The notes beneath the pieces were generated by a model. The model was given only the letters and a program-made list of their open reading frames with translations. It searched no databases and was not told the DNA's origin. Shown in pieces: positions 48,713-62,998 of a stretch of DNA of 64,000 nucleotides. The DNA comes from Leptobrachium leishanense (Eukaryota; Chordata; Amphibia; Anura; Megophryidae): the NCBI GenBank assembly GCA_009667805.1, contig CM019066.1:116054190-116118189 (forward strand), in the 5' to 3' direction. The position numbers and the translations under genes were made by a program. Every line of letters starts with the position of its first letter. Within the stretch, counting starts at the first letter, position 1.

Positions 48713-48758
<46 letters not shown>
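48713..48758. repeat. CA dinucleotide microsatellite
   Basis: About 22 uninterrupted ca units ending in ccctcc. It lies in the remains of a TTAA-type MITE that starts near 48638 (aggacactccaagaattgtt). The reading frame through it is an artefact. Confidence 0.93.
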
Positions 48759-48760
<2 letters not shown>

Positions 48761-48924
48761 CTCCTCTATCCGTGCAATTGACTGGCCATGCAAGGTCTTT
48801 GCGTGAAAGTAAGAAAAGCCCTATGTAAAGCAATTTTTGTTATTATCATATATCCTCCAGATTATAAATTCCTACAAACAGGGCCCTCTAAACCTCGTCT
48901 CCATCCTATGCTTGTTTATTTGTG

Positions 48925-48990
48925 TCTTGTTGGTTACGGTAAAGTGCCGCGGAAACTGTTGGCGATATATAAATTATGATGCTAATACCA
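48925..48990 (+). repeat. L2/CR1-type LINE 3' tail fragment
   Basis: The motif gtaaagtgccgcggaaactg, followed by gcgatatataaattatgatg, is the same tail type as at 11553-11613. Confidence 0.5.
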
Positions 48991-49021
48991 ATACCCTGTA
49001 CCATGGGTTCTCATATATTTA

Positions 49022-50046
49022 TTAACCCATTGCCGCCCCAGGATGTGCTATGACGTCCTGGCGGCGCGAGGGCTTTGAAGACACAGGGCGTACAGGTACG
49101 CCCCTCTGTCTTCAATGGGCCACCTCAGCCACTTCCCGCAGCCTGCGCACGCCGTGCGTCATTAGCTGCACGGGGATGGCCTGAACTCAGGCCGTCCCTC
49201 TGCAGCCAATGACATGCGTCGCCTACGGGGCGGGCCACAATCTGGCTCACAATACTACCTGACGGTGAGTTATACCTGTACACCTCACCAGCGTTAAGCT
49301 ACCCCCGATGGGCGACGTCCACCCGTCGTTATGAGTTACTGTAATAAAAACACTATCAGTTCTCAAACACACACACACATATATAAAATATATGTAACTC
49401 ACAACATGTCAATACTGAGCATCATGTTCATGGATACAAAATTTCTAAGTTTGTGACAAATGTTTCTTTTTTTACATCAAATTATATTCAATTTGTACCT
49501 CTACATTGTAAGCACCTCATTCTAAAGTACTGTGTAAACTGTTGGCACTATATAGTTGATAACAAAATTCTTAATTTAGATTTCTATAAAAAAATGTCGT
49601 AAAGACATGGCTTTCTACGACAATAAACAAGTACAGTATATGTGGCATAATGTAATGAAGGGTAAAAAACACCAGCCGTTATCATGAGCAGAAATATGTT
49701 TTGTGGAGTCTCAGAGACCTGGAAGCATGTAATCCCATTATGGAATGCTGGCATTTACACAGGGTTAAGGCTAGACGTGTAAAATGTAGCTTTCACCTTA
49801 GAAACATCTGGTTAATGTAAGAGGTGATTTAGATAAGGATCTTGTGCCCTATTAGCTACTTAAACATCTGGCAGGGCATACATCAAGGCCTGTCAGTCTG
49901 TGAGTGTAGAACAGCAAGGATCTGAAGTGCAAAATGCCGTTTGAGACCGAAAACCATCACAAAGGCGACGTCTGCTTAATGTGGTAAAAATGTCTCCTGG
50001 AGTTATAGTATTATATTTAAACTGATTTAACTTTAAATTCTAGTAT
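49022..50046. other. Start of a TTAA-type repeat, then unassigned intron
   Basis: TTAA at 49022-49025 is followed by cccattgccgccccaggatg and G/C-rich inverted words (gacgtcctggcggcgcg). The block agctacccccgatgggcgac at about 49297-49316 recurs at 50282-50301 as part of a repeat of about 75 bp. From 49400 to 50046 nothing is recognised. Confidence 0.45.
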
Positions 50047-51018
50047 TTAACCCCTTCACTCCCAAAGTCGAGTAATCCAAATTTTGCATTGTAATGCATT
50101 GAAAAGCACTCAGTCATTAGTATATCAAAAGACCATTTTCATACCTTTTTTAAGGCAGAATTAGTGTGTCCCCTGTGGTTTATGTCTCTCCAAGTACCCT
50201 GAAGAGACATAAAATCAGCTGCAAACAGCACCCCTAATCCTCGCTGTAATAAAAAATTCAGAATAGATTATTTCTGCATTAAGCTACCCCCGATGGGCGA
50301 CGTCCGCACGTCGTTAAGGGTTTACTGTAATCAAAACACCATCAGTTCACACACACACACAGTGAGTGTGTTCACACTCAAACAGGTGAGAGAGAGGGCA
50401 TAATACAGGGAGAGTTCTGGGGTCATGCACTACTGTACAGGGATTAGATTCAGAGGGTTAGAATGACTGTACAATACAGATGCAAGGTGTTATTGTAATG
50501 TCCATATACATGCAATATGTCACATACAGATATTTTTATATTCTATTGGTACAGTAAAACCTTGGATTGCGAGTAACTTGGTCGGTGAGTGTTTTGCAAG
50601 ACGCACAACAATTTTTTATAAATTTTAACTTGATAAAAGAGCGAAGTCTTGCAACACGTGCAGTACGTACACTTTGTCTGCCGAGTACCAGATCAAGTTG
50701 GAGGGTTTCAACACTTTCAAAAGCTACACCGGACGTAGAGACTCCCTCGCATATACAGTGGCAAGAAAAAGTATGTGAACCCTTTGGGATTACGTGGAGT
50801 TTGCATGAATTGGCCATAAAATGTGCTCTGATCTTCATCTAAGTCACAACAATTTGAAAAACACAGTCTGCTTAAAATAATACAAACATTATATGTTTTC
50901 ATGTAAACATTCACAGTGCAGGGTGGAAAAAGTATGTGAACCCCTAGCCTAATGACTTCTCCAAGAGCTAATTGGAGCCAAAAGTGAGCCAACCTTGAGT
51001 CCAATCAGTGTGATATTA

Positions 51019-53048
<2,030 letters not shown>

Positions 53049-54249
53049 GTCCAAAGGTTCACATACTTTTTCCACCCTGCACTGTGAATGTTTACATGTT
53101 CTGTTCAATAAAAACATGAAAACATATAATGTTTGTGTTGTATTATTTTAAGCAGACTGTGTTTTTCAAATTGTTGTGATTTAGATGAAGATCAGAGCAC
53201 ATTTTATGACCAATTCATACAAACCTCCACGTAATCCCAAAGGGTTCACATACTTTTTCTTGCCACTGTAGCTTTTTTTTTCTCAAGGTCAGTCATAACT
53301 AACTGATACAAAGTTAACCACAATCTCTTAGTGATAAATGTCCTACACAATAATCCTCCTCCTCTCGCTCTCCCTCCCACCAGCCACAATTCCTCTTAAA
53401 GGTAAAGTGCAGGTTAATTGGCTTTATTTTTACTTTATATTGTGCAGTATTTTGTATTACTGTAATCATTTTCATATGAATAAATGTTGTGGAACGAATC
53501 GTCAGAGATTCCGTTATTTCTTACGGGGAAATTCGCTTTGATATACAAGTGATTTGGATTACAAGCACGTTTTGGAAACAAATTATGCTTGCAATCCAAG
53601 GTATTACTATGTTTTTTTGGAAGCTGTATTGCTAATAATCTCATTATGATCACTACAGATCCTCATAAGCAGTGAATCTCACATTTTTTAGGATTTATCT
53701 TTATCACAGTTACTGTATCGAACACAAAGGCCATTTCTGCCTGTATGATAATAATGAAGACCCCGTTTGTGTAAGATAGAGGACACCATCTAGAGCTCAG
53801 AATCTTATATTTTAACAATATTTCTGTAAAGGAAAAAACAAATACATGATAAATTAAAATGAGGAAGTAACATTAATATTTTTTTTTAACTATCTCAGAA
53901 TAACTATTGCTGTACGAATGTTTTATTTTACCCTATATTTCAATGTTAACTTCATATCCCATTTTTAAAATAAATGTTTGTTGTGAAGGGGTTAAAATGA
54001 TTGGACTGGTAACACTAAACAAGTATCCCACAGGTTAGTTTTTTTGAGATAGACATAAACTGAAGATGTTATGAGGGTAATCTGGACACTTTTCAAAACA
54101 CATGTCAGGTAAAGGTTACTCAAGATATCCACCAAGTTAGTAAAACTCTTATCCATAACCATTGTACACTCTCGTACGTAATAATGATAATTTGCCCTTA
54201 AAGAAGAATTTATTCTTATAGGGTGTTTACCCTTCTATTTTTGGTGCTA

Positions 54250-54465
54250 CAGGTTGAGTATCCTTTGGCCGTATTGCTTGGGAAAAGAAGCATTGTGGAT
54301 TATAGATTACTTTTGGATTTTGGAATATTTAATGGAGGCATCTTGGGTATGGGACCAAAGTCTAAACATAAAATTCATATATTTTCCATATACACCTTAT
54401 ACACACAGCCTGAAGGCAAATTTACACAATATTTTTTTAATATTTTATACCCAGGCACATAAGGT
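54250..54465. mobile_element. Tigger-like DNA transposon fragment
   Basis: The sequence caggttgagtatcctttggc, then ttttggattttggaatattt, then atacaccttatacacacagc and ctgaaggcaaatttacacaa resembles a Tc/mariner Tigger-type MITE known from mammalian genomes (recalled, not searched). A TA precedes it at 54248-54249. Right end degraded. Confidence 0.5.
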
Positions 54466-54514
54466 CAGGTGAGGAATTGTGACGTTCCCTGTATACCTAC
54501 AGCCAGGGTCCCCA

Positions 54515-54670
54515 CATTCCCCGCCGGCCGCAGAAGCGCTACCGTGAGTATTACCTAGGGTAGCACTTGGTTCCGAGGCCAGGTGCTGAATTAGCGCCTG
54601 CCCTGTTCTCTCCCGATAAATTGGGGACACTACGGGGCCCCCGTTAGCATCCCCACTTTAGCATGAACAT
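54515..54670. mobile_element. Family M MITE fragment, copy M7
   Basis: Blocks related to the G/C-rich flank of M1 and M2 (gcagaagcgctaccgtg, gccaggtgctgaattagcgc, ccccgttagcatccccactt), without end repeats. Diverged. The rest of 54671-55644 is unassigned intron. Confidence 0.45.
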
Positions 54671-55644
54671 AGGAAGAGCGCCCCAAGAGTCCATCAGTAT
54701 CTTTAAAGAAGCAGCTGAAGTCATTAAAGAAACTTGACTATATGCACAACAGTCTGCAATTTCAAGAGTTCTGCATTAAACTGGTATGTTTGGGAGGGTG
54801 GAAAGTAGTAATAATTCAAAACCAGCCATAGGAAATCACATGACTGATTTGGCGGAGCTTTATGAAAACGTTTTTGGCCATGATTTAATCTGCTACGTGC
54901 AGTCCAAGCTGAACACTGCTCACATCTCAACAAATACTATCACTATACAATTGTGTTGTAGAACGCATTTTTCTGTGATGTTGCCATTTATCAGCAGGAT
55001 CTGGGAATGTTTTCATAACTGAAAAAAGACGGGATGGAACAAAATGCAGCAGGAAAGTCCTTCCCTGCAGAAAATTTGAAGCTTTGGAGACTGTTCCCCT
55101 TTCAGCAGCAAAATGAGCTCAATTAGTAGTCGAACAGAACTCAAGATGTCTTAATAACCAAACACAGCTTTTATTCCGTCTACGTGAAACAAAATGCGTT
55201 ACCATGCAGCGTTGAGGCACTGGCCATTGTCTACTCTGGTATACAGATTGGGAGGCGAGTACTTACACTTTTGTAAATAGTTTATGTTTTAAGAATTCTG
55301 TATCAGGAGCTTCACGAGACAGCCGAACAGCTGCACAGAAGCCACACATCAACAGGCACTATGCCAAGCGACGGCTGGAGTAGTGTAAGTACACTGCACT
55401 GGACTCAGGAGTAGTAGCAACTTGTTCTCTGGGGTAATGAATAACGCTTCACGGTCTGGCAGTCAGATGGAAGACACTGGCTGCGGCAGGTGCTTGGAGA
55501 ACTCATACTGGATTTACAATGCCCACTGGCCTTAATAAACCACCCCCAAAAAGTGCCACCAAATTCTGGATCTAGTGGAATAGGCGAGAGGTCTGGAGAG
55601 AGAATTAACTTGCTAAAAATATGAAAGAAATGACAGGTGTAAAT

Positions 55645-57071
55645 TCGAGATTAAGATAGCCTTGGTGACTATATAATCTAAATTTTATTAAAGACAGGAA
55701 AATATTTTGCTATATCTTCCTTTACTTAACCCCCTTCAAGACCAAGTGATATTTATTGAATTTTTTTTAATTGCGACATTTATTTGAAACGTAGGATGCA
55801 AAGTTAACAATTAAATATAGAGTAAAATAGAAATTCTGCACAAAAATTGTTGCTCTGAGATAGTTATTAAAATAATGAAAATTTGCTCATTTTTATATTC
55901 TTGCATTCGTTTATCCATTACCAAAACATTGGAATGAAAGATCCTGAACTCTAGATGGTGTTCTTTATCTTACACTGTGTCATATGAGGTCTGAATTTTC
56001 AGCATACAGGCAGAAATGGCATTTTTGTCAAACACTGTAACGGTGATAAAGCTAAATAATAAAAATGGTCAGATCTCCTGCTTATGGGCATTCGTAGTGT
56101 TCACGATGAGATTAATAGCAATGCAGCTTCCAAAAAAATACCAACACAATATAAAAATATTACCTGTATGTGGCATAATGCCAATTTATGTAAATTACAG
56201 TAAAACTTTGTTCCTGTACTGTACAGTGATTTTCACTCATTATAACCCCCAGACTCTTATTCCTGTACAGCAGTGAGAGACCCCAGAGCTCTCCTTGTAT
56301 TTTGCTGTATCCCTGGCTGCTATAATACAACAGTAATGTGTGTGAACTTTTTGTTACAGTGAGGTTTGGGGCTGCTATATGCAGCTTCATTCATCTCTCT
56401 GCAGGGTGCTTGAAGATAGATAAGACAGTGGAATGTGATTCTCCACTGGAGGCACACTAATCCTGCTCTAAAAAAAGTGTGAAAATTGGGTGTTGAAATG
56501 CTAATTAAGGCTTTTTAAAGTATTACAAAGCAAAATCAAGATAACTCGACTTTGGGATTGAATGAGGTTAATTTCCCAGCAGCAAAGGAAAAAAAACAAC
56601 AGAAAATACTTGAAGCATACAACCAATCAGTACAACTGTAAAAAAAAAACATAAAACCAGTAGAATATCCTCCCACTTCCTCTTGCTTTGCAATGACAAA
56701 CAGCAACAGTCCAGAACCGTCAATCCAAAAGGAACGAAGAAACAAAAATGAATCCAGACGAATTTCAAGTGGCATCACACAGAAAAACAAAAGAGGAGGA
56801 CATAAAAGAACATCGAAACATCGAACCGCAGCAAGCAAACAAAACGTAGATAAATGAGAACAGATACATCTCAAGGATTCGCCAGCTAGAAGAAAAATGC
56901 ATTAGAGCTGTCAAAAAAGAAAATCGTTATGGCAGAAACAGAACAGCACATAAAATACAACCCTAAAAGGATACACCCAAATAAAAAAAGTGGCGACGGG
57001 AGGGCAAATATTCATCTCCTATCTTTAATAAAATTTAGATTATATAGTCACCAAGGCTATAATAATCTCGA
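55645..57071. repeat. DIRS terminal and internal complementary repeats
   Basis: The sequence 55645-55693 (tcgagattaagatagccttg, then gtgactatataatctaaatt) is the reverse complement of 57023-57071. Such an internal complementary region lets DIRS elements form the circular intermediate, by family knowledge. It supports the assignment and the minus orientation. Confidence 0.75.
55730..56567. mobile_element. TTAA-type MITE P2 inside the DIRS terminal repeat
   Basis: TTAA occurs on both sides (55726-55729 and 56568-56571). The left end is cccccttcaagaccaagtg and the right end reverse-complements to cctcattcaatcccaaagtc. Removing it restores the DIRS inverted repeat. Internal similarity to the flank of P1 (53690-53830) is in inverted orientation. 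Confidence 0.78.
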
Positions 57072-57109
57072 CTTTTACCCCAAAATAGGAGGCTTCATAT
57101 TTTGCGATT

Positions 57110-59180
57110 TTAATGCTGAGACAAAGAAAAAGCAACATGAGAAACAGGACGATGGTAAAAGGTGTGAAAGGCAGAAACCCTAGACAAGTCAGCAGCAGCC
57201 AATAGATCAGCAAGAGAAGCCCCAGCATCCGCTGCTCACAAGGCAGCTGCACCATGGACCGAATGCGCCCCAAAAAAAGATTCAACCCCAGCCAGGGCCG
57301 GATTAACATAGGGGTTGATGGAGCAGCAGCTCCAGGCCCATGCCCCAGAATATGCCCAGAGAAAGGATAACTATGCCTGCATTGATGGGCATTTGGACCC
57401 CTATATCTCCAACTTCATAGCAGCTACAGGGTCACATGAGGCATCACTGGAAAGGCCAGAGCATGACCTGTCCAATGATGCCAAACATGACAAGGTTTTA
57501 TGTAACAATAAAAATAAAATGTTTATTTTTACATTTTCTAACATGGCATTTTTCACTTTTCAATCGTAACGGGAGCACTGATGCTGCACTAACTAACCAT
57601 CTCAAGTGTGAAGGTGATGGCATAATCCATTATTATGGAATGTTACATCAAAAATCCAAACCGCCGCACTGCAGCAAAGTGCACTGGGGGCGGGACTTTG
57701 GACCCCTGCATCACGAATCTTTACACCTCACAAGCTCAACTGAGGTGTCATTGAACAGGTCAGAGTCTAGCCTTTGCATTGATAACAAATGTGACCATGT
57801 AAAATCTAAAAGAAAATAAAACAAAAAACATTTTTTTTATTTACTTACTTTTAGTTCCTAAGCGATGGCATTGTCCATTTATCACTTATAAAATTAGCAA
57901 CACCACTGCCATTACTCACCTCTTAATTTCCCACGCTGGGACCAAGGTCACTGTTTTATACATAGTCATAGTATTCAGAAAACACCACCCTCCAAAACAC
58001 CAGGGAAATATTTCATTATATTAATGTTTTGGTTAAAATTGTATATGTTCTCAGAAAAATGTAGTAACCGGTTCCCATTTCAATTTTTTAAACAAGAATT
58101 CCCTATAGGATAACCACAAAGGTTTGGATAAAATGTGAAAAAAAAGTTTATACGCTGGAAATGATTGAAATCTGAATGGACATTTACGCACACATCATCT
58201 GCCTGGTTAGATACAGCCATATCTGCACTATTAAATAACCTAAACTTCTTTCATTTCACTAAATACAAAAAAAAGCCAACCAAAATCTTCAGCTCCAGGC
58301 CCAAAGAGATCTTAATCCTGCCCTGACCCCAGCCGAGGAGAGAAGCCACCTTATCCATCTAGCAATAGAGGTAGAAGAGACAGGAGCGTGAGGAAGAACA
58401 AAAGAGATACGAAGCTGCCTAGAAGACAAAGTACGGAGAGAGGAAGTCACAGCAAGGTATTGTTGAACGCACCTAGCGACACATAAAATTGGTTGTTCAG
58501 AAAAGTATGGGTAAAAAACCTGAGTAGAAAACACCATATCGCACAACACACAGCAAACAATCTCTGTACGGGAAAAAGAAAAAGCATCGACATCAAGTAC
58601 ACAAATATCAGAGACCCTCCGGCACGTCACCAGACATAAAAGCAAAGCAAGTTTCATCGAGAGTTGCTTCAGAGAATGAGCCTCATTATTGGGCGAACTA
58701 GAAAGAAAAGATAAAACCGTGGAAATATCCCAAAACTCATGGTACCTTGGAGCTGGGGAGGCGAGACATACGCACTCCCCGCAATAAACGACAAATTTCA
58801 GGAAGTTGACCCGCCAAAATACCCTGAACCAGATCGTGGGAGGCTGAAATAGCCGAGCAGAACATAAAGTGTACAATACGATTTCCCAGCTTCAAACATT
58901 GAACACAAGAAATTCATAATGCTTGGTACAGATGCCGTAACAGTATCCCACGACCTTTCCTCACACCAGCTAGTCCAGATGTTCCAGGCGTAACGGTAAC
59001 ATCTGCGAGTACCTGGGGCCCAAGAGTCCCTGAGTAGCAATTTAGTCGTTCGCGAGAGGTGTCTTCCTCACAGAGACCAACCATGCCACCAGAAGCAGAT
59101 GTCCCTCCAGAACTAAAGGATGGAGATTCCCTGAGGGATCTGTCAACAATTCCCGATGCATGGGCAGAAGCAGGGGGTTG
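57110..59180 (-). pseudogene. DIRS tyrosine recombinase, broken by a hAT insertion
   Basis: The N-terminal SAM-like domain reads RDSWAPGTRRCYRYAWNIWT (about 58960-59030). The catalytic domain includes LSMKLALLLCLVTCRRVSDI with the first catalytic arginine in the CRRVSD box. The ARWIRWLLSSAG segment precedes a break by the hAT element 57293-58325. After it, degraded sequence corresponding to FFGAHSVHGAAA and to the terminal tyrosine region continues to about 57110. Frameshifted; inactive. Confidence 0.83.
57293..58325. mobile_element. Non-autonomous hAT transposon 4, inside the DIRS recombinase
   Basis: The ends are cagggccggattaacatagg and, reverse-complemented, cagggcaggattaagatctc. The subterminal agctccaggccc is present in both halves. 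The 8-bp target duplication accccagc is at 57285-57292 and 58326-58333. 1033 bp, no transposase. Removing it rejoins the recombinase. Confidence 0.88.
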
Positions 59181-60430
59181 CGGAACATTAACTCCAGAAC
59201 CTTGGGGAACCAAGGTTGCGTCTGTCATAGGGGGGCCACCAAGGCCACCTGAATTTTCCTGGCGTACCACATGAAGAAAGCGAGGTAGCATGGCAAAAGG
59301 AGGGAAGGTGTAAGCATTGTCTGGGTGCAAAGGATGAAGGAAAGTGTACGTACGTGGCTTTGCTGTCTGGATCCTGTAGCCAGCTGAAATATTCTGGTAG
59401 TTGGAGATTGAGGCGAGAGGCGAACAGGTTGAGACAAATTGGACCCGGACACTTCTCCAAATCTCAAAATATCGCCGGGTCCAGCATCCTATACCGCATT
59501 CCTCCTATGGCGGGAGAACCAGTCCGCCATCACATTGTCCAGCGCGGGTCATACTCCACTGACAGGGATATTTTGCATTGCAGTAAGAAATCGTGCAGGA
59601 CCATTGTCAAGTCGGACAGAGTTTTGGAGCGGGTGCCTCCCAGACGATTGATGTACCGTACTGCCAATACATTGTCCATCTGAAGAATGGAACAGCCGGA
59701 GAGACCCTTGAAAAAAGCCTTCACTGCAAACGATCTTGCCATGAGCTTTAAACAGTTGATGTGAATGTTGCATACCTCCTCGGACCAATGCACCCCCTGT
59801 GGACGAGGTCCTGCAACTGGCGCCCCAGCCCGTGAGGCTGGTGTCTAACTCCCGAACGAAATCTGGACGGGATCTGAAGATAGCCCTGCCGTTCCAGGCC
59901 TCTACATTTTGCAACCACCATTGCATTTCCTGATGGGCCTCTGAGGACAGGTTGATCAGGAAGGATGTGTGTCCCTTTGAAGAGGCTGGGTCGTCTGTCA
60001 TTAGAAGGATATCGTCCATGTATATTATGGTACATATACTCTGTGCACTGACGGTCACGATGACTGGTTTCAGGAGTTTTGTAAATCACTGCGTTGCCGA
60101 GCTGAGGAGGAAAGACCGTAAGGTGAACTGTCATAGCCTGTCTTCCCAAACAGATTACAGGTATGGCTTTGACAGTGGATGGATGGGTAGTGTGAGATAT
60201 GCGTCCTGGAGGTTCAGCTGGCTGAATAAGCCCTGTCTTGTAACAGATCTCTAAACAGATGGATGTTCTCCATTTTGAGGTGCCATTAGTTCACAAACTC
60301 ATTGAGGGCTTTGACAATGATGACCGGGCGGAAGCCTCCAGTCTTTTCTCCACCAGAAACATACTGCTGAGGAACCCCAGAGGGTCCGCAGATGGCACTA
60401 TGGCGCCCTTATGACGTAACTGAACCAACT
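59180..60430 (-). pseudogene. DIRS reverse transcriptase and RNase H
   Basis: The RT active-site box IYMDDILLMTDDP is in the frame at 59549-60058. The RNase H start RELDTSLTGWGA follows (DxSxTGWGA, typical of DIRS), then AVKAFFKGLSGCSILQMDNV with MDN. Downstream the conserved NLFASRLNLQLPEYFSWLQD motif is at about 59350-59440. The frame changes several times (between -59748..60149, -59549..60058 and -59188..59460), so the gene is broken. Confidence 0.83.
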
Positions 60431-60639
60431 TGTCGTGAATAAGGTAAGCGGTGGAGGTCTGTAAGGATAGGATGTAGAAAAAAAAACTGCACTAGGGATG
60501 GACAATTGCAATCATATAACCCACAACCATCTGAAGAACCCAGTGGTCCACTGTGATGGATTCCCAACCTGTAAGGAAAAAGGCAAGGCAACGGAAAATG
60601 GGAATGTGAGATAAAAGGTAGAGGACTTACCCATGTCTT

Positions 60640-60757
60640 TGTATTTCTGTAACAACTGTAACATTTCAATGTTCTTGAACCCAGGACATACTTGAAAACG
60701 AGAGAAATCTCAATCTATCCTTCCTGGTAAAATACTTAATAAATAAATAAATAAATG
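60640..60757 (+). mobile_element. L2/CR1-like LINE 3' tail inside the DIRS element
   Basis: The sequence runs atttctgtaacaactgtaac, then aacccaggacatacttgaaa, ttcctggtaaaatacttaat and aaataaataaataaatg. A possible 5-bp duplication, atgtc, lies on both sides. Same subfamily as the LINE at 34415-34845. Confidence 0.8.
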
Positions 60758-60759
60758 TC

Positions 60760-61270
60760 GGGGGCGGCCTCTCGAAGATAGGGTTCCTTGGCCTTTCAGG
60801 ATGCCTTTAAAGGTGGTGGAGCGTGGAAAAGCTGGAGCAAATGTTGGTGCAACGGTAACAAAGGCACGGGATCTTTCGTTGGGGAACAGCCAGTGGCAAA
60901 ACCCAGCTGCCGTCCGGCCTTGGCGAAAAAAACAGAGCTTCCAAACACCTGTTTGATGGAGTTTTGCGGATTGTTGTAGGAGGCATAGTCAGTGACATGT
61001 TTCTTCAGCTGTTTGATGTACTTGTCCCCAAACTGCATGACTTGGGCATCCGGGCCAAACTCCTTAGAGGCCAATTAAATAATACCAGGCTGGTATCATT
61101 AGTGACTGCTTCATCAGTCAGAATAAAAACATGGGTAAGAGTACCGACCAGGTCCAGGAGCTTGTCCTGTGCAGCGAGTAGACCCTGCTCCAGACGTTTG
61201 CGTGACACCACAGCCAGACTTTGCCAGGAAGGAAGTCAGCATAGGGTCAAATTCAGGGGCAAGGGCCACA
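60760..61270 (-). pseudogene. DIRS gag-like region remnant
   Basis: The minus frame at 60796-61074 reads MASKEFGPDAQVMQFGDKYI, KQLKKHVTDYASYNNPQNSI and KQVFGSSVFFAKAGRQLGFA; the frame at 61005-61211 gives LEQGLLAAQDKLLDLVGTLT. Its position 5' of the RT on the element strand and the downstream order suggest the gag-like first ORF of a DIRS element. Assigned mainly by location; no diagnostic domain is seen. Confidence 0.6.
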
Positions 61271-61500
61271 GTTACAAGTATTCAGAAAGCGCCAACAAGT
61301 TCCGTAGCACTGTACAATGGGAGAGACAGAATAACAAATATACATACACGATACACACAGAACAGTAGGAGAAAGGACCCTGCTCAAGAGCTTACAATCT
61401 AAGAGGAGAGGGGTGACACACTAGATGAGGGTAAATAGAGTATGTGAAGTAGTGGGGTGCATGTGAGCTGAATGGGAAGATGGAGCAAGAAATGTACAGT
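61268..61500 (-). mobile_element. L2-like LINE fragment, antisense
   Basis: The sequence gtagcactgtacaatgggag, then aaaggaccctgctcaagagc and ttacaatctaagaggagagg is a common L2/CR1-type 3' region in reverse. Weakly bounded. Confidence 0.5.
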
Positions 61501-62012
61501 GGGGATTATGGAGTGAGCATTCATAAAGGAGCTTGGATCACTCCTCTTTCCCCAAGGTCAGACCGGCCGGGAAGGCAGGAAGCAGCCGTGAGTGCAAACC
61601 ACATGCTGGGCAGACAGCAGACCAGACTCACCTGCTGGGAAGCAGCAAAGAAAGAAGAAGAGGGAGGATATTGTACTGGTTTTATGTTCAGAGCTGTTCT
61701 GTTTGGTTGTATGTTTTAAGTTTTTTCTGCTGGATTTTTACCTTTGCAGCTGGGAAATTAAGTAAAGGAAGATATAGCTTGTATTAAGATGTGGAATTGA
61801 TCCAGATGAAGTTCATAAAACACTGCATGTCCCAATGAATTCAAATTGCAAGCATGGGGCGATCCACAATCAACAGTATTAAAAAATGAAGGCCAAGTGT
61901 AGGTACCTATACGAGCATGTTCTTGCAGCCAATGCCTATTTTGCCTAATGGTAGTTCCAGGAGTGAATTCAGGTGACAGAGGTATCTCTTGAGCATTGGT
62001 AAACACTTACAA

Positions 62013-62148
62013 TAGAGGTCAGCAACCTTGGCCTTTCAGATGTTTTGGAGCTACATTTCAAATGAGGTTCAGCCAATCTAATGAGTATCTGAGCATCATG
62101 GGAGATGTAGTTGCAAAACATCTGGTGGGTCAAGTTTGTGGACCCCTG
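62013..62148. mobile_element. Short hAT-type MITE, same family as 13637-13768
   Basis: The ends agaggtcagcaaccttggcc and, reverse-complemented, caggggtccacaaacttg are related to those of 13637-13768. The shared core is agatgttttggagctacatt paired with gatgtagttgcaaaacatct. The target duplication is not clear. Confidence 0.7.
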
Positions 62149-62994
62149 ACTCTTATAATAATCAACCCTCACATCTGACCTAAGTGACATTTTCTAACCA
62201 CAAAATAAAGCCTGGCGTTTAACAAACTGAAATAGAGCATACATTTTCACAAATATTTTTTTAAATTAAAATGTGAGCCAATATTAAGTAAACATTTCTG
62301 CAAATCATTGATGACCTGTGGATAGGATAGTATAATAACAGAGAAACCATATCTGGCACAGAATGAGGGGGTTGTACTCTCAGGAGCACGTTTGCCTTGT
62401 CTGAGGAGATAATGATTTAATGGCTGAAAACTAATGACTCTGCCAGAGGGCTTGGCTAGGCCCCTCAAGTCAGACAATGTAATTTATCTCCTCTCACTGC
62501 ATACGCTGATTTGGGAATATGGGAAAACCAGAGGAGGACAGTATATGCTACTTCAAACAGATCTTAGCTCAATAGGTTGTAAAATGCTAATATTTAGGTA
62601 ATTTAGTCAGTAATTTCAAACTGACAAAGTGTGTTCTCGGTTTTATAAAAACTTATAGCTCTACTGAACTTATAGCTCTACTTTTAGCTCTACTGAAAAT
62701 GCTCAAATTTGTTTTTCAATTATTTACATCATATTACTAGGGAACAAAATGAAAAGAAAAAGAGAAGGGGCCAAGTGAATGAAGCGACTACTGCGTCAGC
62801 TCACTCTGTCTGGCTTCAGCTTTACTAACCTTGACTTAACCTTCTTCCTTTAATAGCCTCTGGCTGCTTAGTCAATGTAAATTAGCTTTTTCTTCTCCTG
62901 TCTCCCAATCAGAATCCACACTAGTGTGTGCAAGTATATATGCAAATACACACACGAGTATACAGGGATAGATAGATAGACACTCATGAGAGTT
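62149..62994. other. Intron sequence, nothing recognised
   Basis: AT-rich intron with short simple repeats near 62940-62985 (gatagatagac). No exon or terminal repeats recognised. Confidence 0.5.
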
Positions 62995-62998
62995 TTAA

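Larger units (their letters stand above)
55645..61781 (-). mobile_element. DIRS-like tyrosine-recombinase retrotransposon, decayed
   Basis: It has the DIRS layout. The inverted terminal repeats are 55694-55729 plus 56568-56691 on the left and 61645-61781 on the right; the left one is split by MITE P2. An internal complementary region (57023-57071) is the reverse complement of the outermost sequence, 55645-55693. In minus-strand order it has gag (61270-60760), RT/RNase H (60430-59180) and tyrosine recombinase (59180-57110). The recombinase is interrupted by a hAT element (57293-58325). The reading frames contain many frameshifts and stops. A LINE tail (60640-60757) and an L2 fragment (61268-61500) are also inserted. 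Confidence 0.85.

Noticed and set aside
48631..48828. Open frame through the CA microsatellite
   Set aside because: Alternating T-H codons are an artefact of the dinucleotide repeat.
56536..56874. 112-codon minus-strand hydrophobic frame
   Set aside because: It spans the DIRS terminal repeat; the hydrophobic look comes from T/A-rich sequence, not from a membrane protein.
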